From Chrysophaeum taylorii (lineage: Eukaryota > Sar > Pelagophyceae > Pelagomonadales > Pelagomonadaceae), in the NCBI GenBank assembly GCA_029834535.1, contig JAQMWT010000552.1, positions 159,780-223,779 of the forward strand: a stretch of 64,000 nt of DNA, in the 5' to 3' direction. Shown here in pieces: positions 39,654 through 47,213 of the stretch. Made by a program: the position numbers and the translations under genes. Position 1 is the stretch's first letter; each line of letters opens with the position of its first letter. The notes below the pieces were generated by a model. That model was not told the origin of the DNA. It searched no databases and saw only the letters and a list, made by a program, of their open reading frames with translations.

Positions 39654-40970
39654 CTAGATAACTTTTGTGGGTAGGATGGATTTTTTGGACACCCTGCGGA
39701 GGCGGCGGAGGAGGCAGACGAGAAGAAAGAGGACCGCCGCCAGAGGTAGAAAGAAAGGCGGTGGTTCTTCGCGCGGGTTAGGATAGTTTTGTTGGTCGTC
39801 GCGATGGCAATCCCAGGGGACCCAGTCGACGTTGCCGCAGCGGTTGGCGAAGACAGTGCGATTTTTGAGTTGAATGCCAGTGAACTGGACGAACTGGTCG
39901 AGCGTCCTTTTGGTGCCGAGGCCGTAGTCGCCAAAGTTTTGGGGTTTGCCGCCGGGCATGCCCAGCAAGCCCCAGATACGGCGGTCGGAGGCGTCTCTTA
40001 TCTTTCTAATGGTTGAATTCATCCTCGGTCCCCCGCGCCCGTTCCACTTATAGTGCTCCGGGTCGCCCTGCGTGTGCTTGTAGTCGTGCGCTACGACAGT
40101 CCTCGGAGGCGTGTACACGTCGTAGCCGTGCGTGAAGAATCTGGCAGTTCTGGAAAATTCTTCACCCCAAAAAATGTAAGGCGTGTGAGGGTCGTACGGC
40201 ACCGTTCTTTCGGCGTGGCACCGCGAAAAACTCAGGCCCGCCGCCCACAGGGTCGTCAGCTTGGGTTTTTCGAGCAGTCGCGCGGCCTTTGCTTGCATGT
40301 TTCGCACGTGGTTCCCCTGCCACTGTATGCTGCAGAGGTGTGGGACCTCCCATTTTCCGTTCACGTTGACCTCCGTCCCGTTTCTTAGCTGCGTGGCATC
40401 AGCGACGTACGTCGACAGAATCGCAAATTCGTTCTCTGCCGCGTACCACTGATCGATTATTTTGGCATCCCAGTCTTGAGCGAACGCCATGTGCGAATCC
40501 GTCCGAAGGCAAAACTCCTCGTCCCCCAACATGTCGGCGTCCTGGGCCCGCGCCTGCGGCGAGTCTTGGTGTTGAAGAAATTTACTTCGCTTGCTTACCC
40601 AGGTCGGTCCTTTGGCTTGGCTCGAGTGAAATTTTTTCACTTTCACCTTATCCGTCTCGGGCCAGCAGTCGGGATCGCCCGCGGCGTTCTGCTGGACCAC
40701 GCCCACGCGGATTCGCGACGCGTTCTTTGCCCTCCGGAACAGTTCGCGAACCGTTGTGGTACACAGCGCGTCGCGGAAACTCGCAATGGCCACGAAGATC
40801 GTCGCCGCCGAGCGATCGACTTGATACGGCGCGCACGGCGCGGGGGCCGCCGGATCGTCGACGACCTTGATCCATCGCCCGTCGCGGGGCCCGACCCAAA
40901 CGCATGCCGACCTTTGCTGGTCGTACGACAAGCTGCAGTGGCGGTCTCCGGCGTCGCAGCCGTCGCCCAT
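39654..40970 (-). CDS. GT60-type N-acetylglucosaminyltransferase (Skp1-GnT-like)
   Basis: The 438-residue protein matches the GlcNAc-transferase family typified by Dictyostelium Skp1 hydroxyproline GlcNAc-transferase. Matching strings are TIFVAIASFRDALCTTTVRE then RIRVGVVQQN, EEFCLRTDSHMAFAQDWD (the D-x-H nucleotide-sugar/metal site), LWAAGLSFSRCHAERTVPYD, PYIFWGEEFS and the acceptor-side HDYKHTQ. Members add GlcNAc to hydroxyproline or mucin-type serines/threonines using UDP-GlcNAc. It lacks an obvious N-terminal anchor but ends with a hydrophobic segment (PFFLPLAAVLFLLVCLL) followed by basic residues, suggesting a tail-anchored protein facing the cytosol; this is unusual and could instead reflect read-on past a splice site. 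Confidence 0.8.
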   Translation of the reverse strand: MGDGCDAGDRHCSLSYDQQRSACVWVGPRDGRWIKVVDDPAAPAPCAPYQVDRSAATIFVAIASFRDALCTTTVRELFRRAKNASRIRVGVVQQNAAGDPDCWPETDKVKVKKFHSSQAKGPTWVSKRSKFLQHQDSPQARAQDADMLGDEEFCLRTDSHMAFAQDWDAKIIDQWYAAENEFAILSTYVADATQLRNGTEVNVNGKWEVPHLCSIQWQGNHVRNMQAKAARLLEKPKLTTLWAAGLSFSRCHAERTVPYDPHTPYIFWGEEFSRTARFFTHGYDVYTPPRTVVAHDYKHTQGDPEHYKWNGRGGPRMNSTIRKIRDASDRRIWGLLGMPGGKPQNFGDYGLGTKRTLDQFVQFTGIQLKNRTVFANRCGNVDWVPWDCHRDDQQNYPNPREEPPPFFLPLAAVLFLLVCLLRRLRRVSKKSILPTKVI

Positions 40971-41044
40971 GCCACTACCACTAACCCCTGATTCAGGGTT
41001 AGGCTAAGGCCTTGCCGTCCCCCTTAGCCAATCACTCTTCTTTC

Positions 41045-41099
41045 AGCTCGATGCTCTCACCCCCGCCAATCTAATAAGCTGCTTTGATCAACGCACGTC
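41045..41099. repeat. Dispersed repeat (family T), copy 1
   Basis: AGCTCG, then CCGCCAATCTAATAAGCTGC and TTTGATC. The same sequence with a 3-base deletion occurs at 46393-46440, in the region with GTTCACCTGGTC repeats. Confidence 0.75.
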
Positions 41100-41194
41100 G
41101 TTGGCTAACCTTTCCTACAGCAAACCCCTGAAAAAACGGGTGATTATTACGCGCACCCCGAAGAACTCTCCTTGGAACGTTCTCGAAATCGAAG

Positions 41195-41218
41195 TCGATA
41201 TCGAACGTTCGATATCGA
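41195..41218. promoter_or_regulatory. Perfect 24-bp palindrome upstream of pirin gene
   Basis: TCGATATCGAAC is followed immediately by its reverse complement, with no spacer. It ends about 107 bp before the pirin start codon. A symmetrical site of this length suggests binding of a dimeric factor, or a cruciform/hairpin in the 5' UTR. Confidence 0.5.
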
Positions 41219-41325
41219 AACGGAACCAACATCTACGACACAAATCAACCAAACCAAACCAAAACATAGATCCGATCAAACCATCCGAAAAAGTCGACCC
41301 GAAACTCCCACCAAGCCAACAAACT

Positions 41326-42183
41326 ATGGTCTTCTTGAGTTCCTCGAGCAACGTCCCGCGGCTGTCGACGATCCGCAAAGTTCCCTCTCGAAAATTATTC
41401 GTAAGCGAGCCTCCTCCACAGTGGTTCGGCAACGGCCCCAACGCGGCGAACGACCCGGCGTGGTCGAACGAGAACTGGCTCAAGTCCCGGTTCCACTTCT
41501 CGTTTGCCGAGTACGCGAGTGGCCCACAGCAATTCGGCGTGCTCCGCGTGATGAACGATGACCTCGTCCAGCCGCACCGCGCCTTTGGCACGCACCCGCA
41601 TCGCGACATGGAAATCGTGACGTACGTCGTCGACGGCGAGCTGACCCACAAGGACACGGAAGGGAACGAGGAGACGCTGGGCCGCGGCTCGGTGCAGTTC
41701 ATGTCGGCGGGCACCGGAATCATGCACAGCGAAGGCAACCCGCAGGGCGACAAGCCGCTGCGGTTCGTCCAGTCCTGGATCACGCCTCGTAAAAAGGGCC
41801 TCAAGCCGAACTACGGCTCGGCCACCGGCACCGATTGCGACCGCAAAGACCAGTGGTGTCGAGTTGTTGCCGACTGGAACGACCCGACGGCCTCGGACGT
41901 CAAGGTTCGCGTGCACCAAGATGTCAACGGTTACGCGGCGGAAACGTCGAAGGAGCTCGAGTTTGAGCTCGCCGAAGGCCGCCAAGCTTATTGCTTGTGC
42001 GTTGAAGGTGCTTTCACCGTCGGCGACGACGCAAAGCAAACCTCGCTCGAGCGCCACGACGCCGCCGAGCTCTACGGCCCGCTCAAGCTCCGCTTTCAGC
42101 CTAAGGACAAGACGCACCTCCTCATGTACGAGATGGCCGCCGATGCTCGTGGTTCTGGCCGCCGCGACGCTGAAGACGTTTAG
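41326..42183 (+). CDS. Pirin-family bicupin protein
   Basis: The 285-residue protein carries the pirin N-terminal cupin signature: FHFSFAEYASGPQQFGVLRV, QPHRAFGTHPHRDMEIVTYV (the metal-binding His-x-His), GELTHKDTEGNEETLGRGSV, QFMSAGTGIMHSEGNP (third His and Glu) and RFVQSWITP. The C-terminal cupin is less conserved, as is usual. Pirins are Fe(II) bicupins; some act as quercetinases and others as nuclear redox-sensitive cofactors. Metal ligands are all present. The start at 41326 (MVFLSSSSNVPRLSTIRKVP) is the first ATG in frame; the N-terminal 25 residues may be a weak targeting peptide. Confidence 0.92.
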   Translation: MVFLSSSSNVPRLSTIRKVPSRKLFVSEPPPQWFGNGPNAANDPAWSNENWLKSRFHFSFAEYASGPQQFGVLRVMNDDLVQPHRAFGTHPHRDMEIVTYVVDGELTHKDTEGNEETLGRGSVQFMSAGTGIMHSEGNPQGDKPLRFVQSWITPRKKGLKPNYGSATGTDCDRKDQWCRVVADWNDPTASDVKVRVHQDVNGYAAETSKELEFELAEGRQAYCLCVEGAFTVGDDAKQTSLERHDAAELYGPLKLRFQPKDKTHLLMYEMAADARGSGRRDAEDV

Positions 42184-43002
42184 GAGAATATAGCATCATC
42201 TTTTCCTTTCGCAAAAGACTGCCAGTATTCCTGTCCTGTGTTTACGCGCCCAATGCTGCCGTTCCGACAATTGTGTTTCGCTCTTTGAGTGAGTCAGGAT
42301 GAACCCTTATCACGGTGCCAGAGCACACACGCCTTGCGGGCCGGTCGTTTACTTTTGTCGTCTGACCCTCTTCTAGGTTTGGTGGCGACTCAGCCTATGC
42401 CAATTTGGGGTGTGCCGGCCTTTGATACCCTCGGGATGCCAGCCTCTGATGCTCCATTTCCCAAGCGGCACTTTTTTAAATCCACACCCCACTCCCACAT
42501 CTAGCAGGTGCATTTTATTTACTCGGTGCATTTTTTATACTCTTAAAGCGACGAGGCAATTGCGCCAAATAACAAGAAAAAGTTGGCGCCGTGAAAACCG
42601 CTCACTCGACACACATTCACTTTTAGACACTTTTAAGTCTTCTTTCCTTTCCCCTTGCCCTCTTTTTGAGCTCCTTGCGTCACTCCTTCTTGCCCTGCTC
42701 CCTTCTCTCTACCTTTGCGTTCTTGCTTCTTCATCCTTGTTTCCCTCTGCACGCATCTCCTTTGTATTCTTGCTGCTCCCTTGTTCCGCTGCGCTCATCC
42801 ATTCTGGCCCTTTGAGCCTGGGAGTTGCAAACCACTGTAATAAAAAGTGAAGCAGTGTGCGATGTTCGACGATAGACCATGTCTTTCGTGTCTTGGGCTT
42901 TTGATAATAATATCCTATCTTCGAACTATCTAAGCCTCGTGGCGAGGTTTGTTAATTCGGCTTACGGCATCCGAAACTAGGGTTTCTGATCAGACACGCA
43001 TC
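42184..43002. other. Intergenic with dispersed repeat S and pyrimidine-rich tract
   Basis: About 42600-42790 is pyrimidine-rich, followed by repeat S at 42796-42834. This arrangement parallels 27590-27900. No gene is supported. Confidence 0.55.
42796..42834 (+). repeat. Dispersed short repeat (family S), copy 3
   Basis: CATCCATTCTGGCCCTTTGA then GCCTGGGAGTTGCAAACCA, matching 27863-27900 on the same strand and 38512-38546 inverted. Confidence 0.8.
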
Positions 43003-43740
43003 ATGGCCTCAGCGGTCGTGTTGCTGCTGTTGGGTTCCGCGTGGGGTTTGGTGGGGACATCGAGCGTGTTTGTCGCTCCGGGCGTCGAGGTGCGCGTTGA
43101 ACAGCATTTTCTTGAGTCGCCGATCGCGCAACCGCGACGCAGAGGCCGGAGTGGCGATCTGACGGGGCTAAAATCGTGGCCTACATCAGTCCCGCTGCTG
43201 CGATACCTCGCCGACGGCGTGGCGGGGTTGCGAGTGATCGAACTCGGCGCGGGCTCGGGAACGCTGGGCATTGGGCTCGCAGCCCTTGGCGCTCACGTCG
43301 TTTTGACAGATCCCGCGATTGACGTCGTGCTCGACAACGATGTCGAAACAAATACTCTTGACTTGCTACAGGGAAACGTTGACCGGAACCGCGCCGTCGT
43401 CGGCGATCGGGCAAAGGTTGCGCCGCTCGTCTGGGGGGACGCCGGCCACCTCCGGGCGCTCGCTCCGAGCGACTTTGATCTCGTCGTCGCGGCGGATGTT
43501 CTTTACAACCCAGACAACTACGACGCCCTCGCCGCCACTCTCGCGACCTTTAACACACGAGCAGTCATTGGTTACCAGCCCCGTATCCCGACCGAACATC
43601 GCTTCTTCGACGCGATGCTGAATACCAAACATCGTTTTCGTCTCGCGCACTCCGGGTCCCTGTGCTACGATCACAATCTTCACACACGGGAGGGCACTGT
43701 CGGCCGAGTTTGCGTGCTCGAACCGCCAGCGTTTACTTAA
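43003..43740 (+). CDS. Lysine-methyltransferase-like protein (Methyltransf_16), probably targeted
   Basis: The 245-residue protein has a signal-like N terminus (MASAVVLLLLGSAWGLVGTS) followed by S-V-F-V-A-P, resembling a plastid-entry junction. The catalytic core is a class I SAM methyltransferase of the METTL21/Methyltransf_16 type: LKSWPTSVPLLRYLADG, VIELGAGSGTLGIGLAALGA (motif I), VVLTDPAIDVVLDNDVETNT and DLVVAADVLYNPDNYDALAA (the family [DE]xxYxxxx-type site). Relatives methylate lysines of chaperones, elongation factors or, in plastids, Rubisco-associated proteins; the substrate here is unknown. Confidence 0.85.
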   Translation: MASAVVLLLLGSAWGLVGTSSVFVAPGVEVRVEQHFLESPIAQPRRRGRSGDLTGLKSWPTSVPLLRYLADGVAGLRVIELGAGSGTLGIGLAALGAHVVLTDPAIDVVLDNDVETNTLDLLQGNVDRNRAVVGDRAKVAPLVWGDAGHLRALAPSDFDLVVAADVLYNPDNYDALAATLATFNTRAVIGYQPRIPTEHRFFDAMLNTKHRFRLAHSGSLCYDHNLHTREGTVGRVCVLEPPAFT

Positions 43741-43874
43741 CAATTTCCCTAGGCGCCCAATCACGCGCACGACAGAGGAAGCGCGGACAGCACGCCAATG
43801 ACTTTTAAGGGTCGAGGGTTGTGAGGAGATGTGAAGGGTGCCTGGAAGGCGGAAGTGGATAACCCGCACAGGGG

Positions 43875-43985
43875 ATGGGGGTGAAGACGTAAGGGATGCC
43901 TGAAAGGCGGGGCCTAGTAGGGGTCATCGGCGAGCCGCGGGGGAGGCGAAGAGAGGACGGTCGTAGGTCATACGCATGTGTATGT
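43875..43985 (-). repeat. Dispersed repeat (family R), inverted copy
   Basis: On the minus strand it reads CATGCG, ACCTAC, GTCCTCTCTTCGCCT and CGCCGATGACCCCTACTAGG in the same order as 62189-62270, with scattered substitutions. Confidence 0.75.
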
Positions 43986-44678
43986 GCGACGAAATGTGAC
44001 GTCCTGCTGGGCGCGGGCGACCCGGTTGGGGCTGCAAGAGGCGGCGACATGGCTGAGGGCGGCGAGGGCATAGCACGCCCCGCCCAGGTGCTGGCTCCGC
44101 CACTCGCGGTAGATGCGGCGAACTTGGCGGCCTTGGCCTCGGTGTGAAGTTGGCACGGCCAATTTCCATCCAAGTCCACGCTGCAATGCGCTCTGCGCGG
44201 GTTTGGCGAGGTCATGGCATGCTGCACACAGGCCTCACCGAAGACATCAAAGGCGAGGCCAGCGACCGTGCCTGAGCTGCGCAGCCGCTGCTCGACAGGG
44301 CCCGGGAGGCCGGGCGGGGCGCAGCGCCAGGCTGGGTGAAGATAGCGTCGATGTCGCGACCGTGGTTGAGGTACTCGGTGTGGACTTGCGCTGCGCGCCG
44401 ATCGACAGGCGACAGGCGGGGAGAATGAAGGGCGTTGGCGGTATAGAGCGAACCCCATGCGAGGGTCTAAATAAAGGTCGTAGAGTTGCTCTTTTTCGAG
44501 TGTGGTGAGGATATCAGGCTCGACAACGTTTTTTTTATTCGGGGATAAACAGTATCAAAACCCAATATGTCGACAACCCACGCATTTCTCGCATGTACCA
44601 CGTCTCAACACAACCCAACCACTAAAAACCCAAAACCCCTCAACGCCCGTCCCCCGCGTCGGCCTTTCAAAACCCCAC

Positions 44679-44750
44679 GGTGACCCCGACTAAGCCCCGC
44701 ATACCCAACGACGCCCCTCAGGCACATCATCCTTATGTCCCCATAAAACC
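44679..44750 (+). repeat. Dispersed repeat (family R), diverged copy
   Basis: GGTGACCCCGACTAAGCCCC, then CCTCAGGCACATCATCC, follows the order seen at 61810-61870 and 62240-62295. Confidence 0.65.
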
Positions 44751-44888
44751 TTCAAGCACTCCACCCTCTTAGAAGTCGACCTTAAACAACCCCACACGGA
44801 CCCCGTTCTCGGATTGTCAGCAGTGAAAACAGGAGGCATCGTCTCTTTGGTCCTGCGGCCTCGCATTGACTGCTCGCGTTGGCGTTGA

Positions 44889-45728
44889 ATGCTGAGGATC
44901 GTTCTTATTCTGGGTTTATCGTGCGCACTCGAGCCGCGGCCGACGCTGGGTAAAATGTCGGGCGCAAAAACGCGTAAAGATCTTATCCGCGCGCTCCTAA
45001 AAGGCATCGAGACCGGCGATCCCGCCTCGGTTGTTGTCGTGAACGAGGCAAAGTACGTCCAGCACAATCCCATGACTCGCGAAGGAAGTGAGGGCCTAGC
45101 GGCGCTCTTCGCTCGGCTGGCCAAGACGTCCCCTCGAGTGAACGTCGCGCGCGCCTTCTCCGACGGAGATTACGTCTTCGCTCATACTGAGTACGACTTG
45201 TCGACGAGGCGAATTGGCTTCGAGGTGTTTCGGTTCGAGGAGGACCAGGCGGTGGAGCATTGGGACAACATCATGCGGCGGCCCGAGCACCTCAATCCAA
45301 CGGGTCGCGGGATGGTCGATGGGCCGACGGAAGCCACCGATCTTGACCGCACGGAGGCCAATCGCGAATTTGTACGCAAATTTGTGGATGATGTCTTAGT
45401 CCACCGCCGCCTTGACGAGCTTGGCCGTTATGTCGATGGCCAGATTGTCCAACACAATCCGTCGATTGGCGACGGTCTGGACGCGCTTCGATCGGCGCTC
45501 GAAGTCGCGACACCCGACGCGGCCGCGATAGTGTACGATCGAACTCATCGACTCCTTGCCGAAGGGAATTTCGTTCTCTCGGTTAGCGAGGGCACTCTGG
45601 GCGGCGTTCACACTTCATTCTATGACTTATTCCGAATCTCCGCCGAGGGTAAGATCGCCGAGCACTGGGACACCGTCGAAGAGATTCCGCCACGCAGCGA
45701 GTGGAAAAACGACAACGGAAAATTTTAG
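44889..45728 (+). CDS. Tandem SnoaL/NTF2-like protein
   Basis: The 279-residue protein has a hydrophobic leader (MLRIVLILGLSCALEPRP) then two SnoaL-like halves. Each has helix-Y/IVQHNP: KYVQHNPMTREGSEGLAALF in the first (about residues 54-75) and QIVQHNPSIGDGLDALRSAL in the second (about 185-207). Each also has a late strand ending AEHWD or VEHWDNI. The fold is a cone-shaped pocket found in polyketide cyclases, isomerases and ketosteroid-isomerase-like proteins. The internal duplication fuses two such units, possibly as an intramolecular dimer. The reaction is unknown. The leader suggests secretion or plastid targeting. Confidence 0.8.
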   Translation: MLRIVLILGLSCALEPRPTLGKMSGAKTRKDLIRALLKGIETGDPASVVVVNEAKYVQHNPMTREGSEGLAALFARLAKTSPRVNVARAFSDGDYVFAHTEYDLSTRRIGFEVFRFEEDQAVEHWDNIMRRPEHLNPTGRGMVDGPTEATDLDRTEANREFVRKFVDDVLVHRRLDELGRYVDGQIVQHNPSIGDGLDALRSALEVATPDAAAIVYDRTHRLLAEGNFVLSVSEGTLGGVHTSFYDLFRISAEGKIAEHWDTVEEIPPRSEWKNDNGKF

Positions 45729-45966
45729 AATTGCGTGGTCTTTATGTTGGGCCGCCCAAAGCCAGGCGCCTCCAGAAATGTGTCAACGTTGAGGACGCAG
45801 TAGGACCGGCACCTCGGAGCGCATGTCGCAACTGTTGCGTACCGCGCCTGGGCCGTGCAAGCTCAAACCCCAAAGCGCATCCCCGTGTGATTTTATTACT
45901 TATAACTCCCCCGCGCGCTTATGTATGCGCGTGCGAATTACCAAGGAGCGCACGAGTGCACGCACC

Positions 45967-46020
45967 CGATATTGACGTCTATAGCGTGCGTGCCGATATT
46001 GACGTCTATAGCGTGCGTGT
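45967..46020. repeat. 27-bp tandem duplication with TGACGTC sites
   Basis: Two back-to-back copies of a unit starting CGATATTGACGTC and ending GTGCGTG. Each copy contains a TGACGTC core typical of bZIP/CREB sites. Confidence 0.85.
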
Positions 46021-46289
46021 TCTAGTCTTGGATGAGACATTGCGTGCGCGTCGCCACGGCGTTTATATTGACTTTTTTTGCAGGCGCCGACTGCTAAGAG
46101 GGAGGGTCCGAACTGTGCGATGAGGGTTTTTTTGCTGGGTTCGACATACAGACATACAATCGGAGGCGGATGATGTTAGGTTATCGTGCGAGGCGTCGGG
46201 GATACTTTATTCAATTTTCTTTTTCAGTTGGTTTTAATTTTATTTAATTAAGACGTGTTTTACTTTATTCTTACAAGTGCAGGTCAGTA

Positions 46290-46590
46290 ACCTAGTCCCA
46301 ATCTCTAACCCCAGTAAGTTCACCTGGTCGCAGTAAGTTTCATATAAGTTCACCTGGTCAGTAAGTTCACCTAGCTCACACCAAATCCTTTGAGCTCGTC
46401 GCTCTCGCCTCCGCCAATCTAAGCTGCTTTGATCCGCACGCGCCGCCAGCCTTTGAGTTTACTCTAAGAACCCTTTACTCTAAAAACCCCAGTATGTTCA
46501 CCTGGTCCCAGTTTCACCTGGTCACTCAGTTCACCTAGTCCCAATCTCAAACCCCAGTAAGTTCACGTGGTCCCAGTAAGTTCACCTATA
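46290..46590. repeat. Degenerate GTTCACCTGGTC repeat cluster
   Basis: CAGTAAGTTCACCTGGTC recurs at least six times in variant form, and a longer unit (CCTAGTCCCAATCTC, then ACCCCAGTAAGTTCAC) occurs at about 46292 and about 46530. Repeat T is embedded between them. It may be a decayed element terminus or a minisatellite. Confidence 0.7.
46393..46440. repeat. Dispersed repeat (family T), copy 2
   Basis: AGCTCGTCGCTCTCGCC then CCGCCAATCTAAGCTGC and TTTGATC, matching 41045-41099 with a 3-base difference. Confidence 0.75.
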
Positions 46591-46617
46591 GTGCGCGTGT
46601 AGACGCCGGGAGGGGGC

Positions 46618-47200
46618 TTATCGGTATTGCGCAGCACGTGTGGGGTAGGGTGGAGTCGTCGACCTAGATGAGTATATCCTCGGGGATGCCGATCGACAGA
46701 GAGCCACGTAGAGCTGGACGTGGCAGAAGACGGGCTTGGGAAAGAGGACGCCGACCTCGCGGGGCGTCTGGCCCTGGCTCTTGTTGATCGTTTGGCGTAG
46801 GCGGGCCTTAAGGGATACAGGTTGGAGGAGCCTCGGTGACAACGACACGATCGATCACGTATCTGATACCGTTGCAGTGGCCGTGCGACGGGTCGAGGTT
46901 TCGAAGACCTTAAGCTCGCGCTCAAAGTCAGCATCCCGTTGGTTGTCAGGGAGTTGAAAACTCTACTGTAAAGAGCGAGGCGTCGTCTTCCGACCCAGCC
47001 TAGTCAGCCGAAAAGAACTCCGACGCCTCGTCTCCGGGAAAAAAAGGCCGAGGTCATGCGCGCGTTGTCAGCATCGACAACATCGTTTCGACGGGGCGTG
47101 AGAATGACGCGGTGAAAGAGCCGCCGCGGGTCGTGGAAATAGTCTGCGAGGTCGCCGTAGACGGCTTGGAGGATCACTGTCTGGCTCTCGCCACAGGGGT
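46618..47200 (-). pseudogene. Decayed PIF1/Helitron-type helicase fragment
   Basis: Three minus-strand segments in different frames match the C-terminal half of PIF1-like helicases, the type carried by Helitrons. From the 5' side, DPRRLFHRVILTPRRNDVVD matches the family's R-a-I-L-t-P-x-N-x-x-V block. Next, LRNLDPSHGHCNGIRYVI matches the L-R-N-x-D-x-x-x-G-x-C-N-G-T-R block. Finally, QTINKSQGQTPREVGVLF then PVFCHVQLYVALCR matches the signature motif VI. The order is correct but the frame changes at least twice and sequence between blocks is deleted, so it cannot be functional. The 5' edge at about 47200 coincides with the start of copia homology on the opposite strand. Confidence 0.82.
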
Positions 47201-47213
47201 ATATATAGCCCCG

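Larger units (their letters stand above)
40971..41325. other. Spacer between divergent glycosyltransferase and pirin genes
   Basis: It holds a dispersed repeat (about 41045-41099, related to 46393-46440) and a perfect 24-bp palindrome at 41195-41218. These may lie in the pirin promoter or 5' UTR. Confidence 0.55.
43741..44888. other. Intergenic containing dispersed repeat R
   Basis: 43875-43985 (minus) and part of 44679-44750 (plus) match the repeats flanking the gypsy elements at 61.8-62.3 kb. Open frames across it are repeat-derived. No gene is supported. Confidence 0.55.
45729..46617. other. Repeat-rich intergenic stretch
   Basis: It holds a 27-bp tandem duplication (45967-46020), repeats of AAGTTCACCTGGTC (about 46290-46590) and a copy of dispersed repeat T (46393-46440). 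No gene is supported. Confidence 0.6.
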
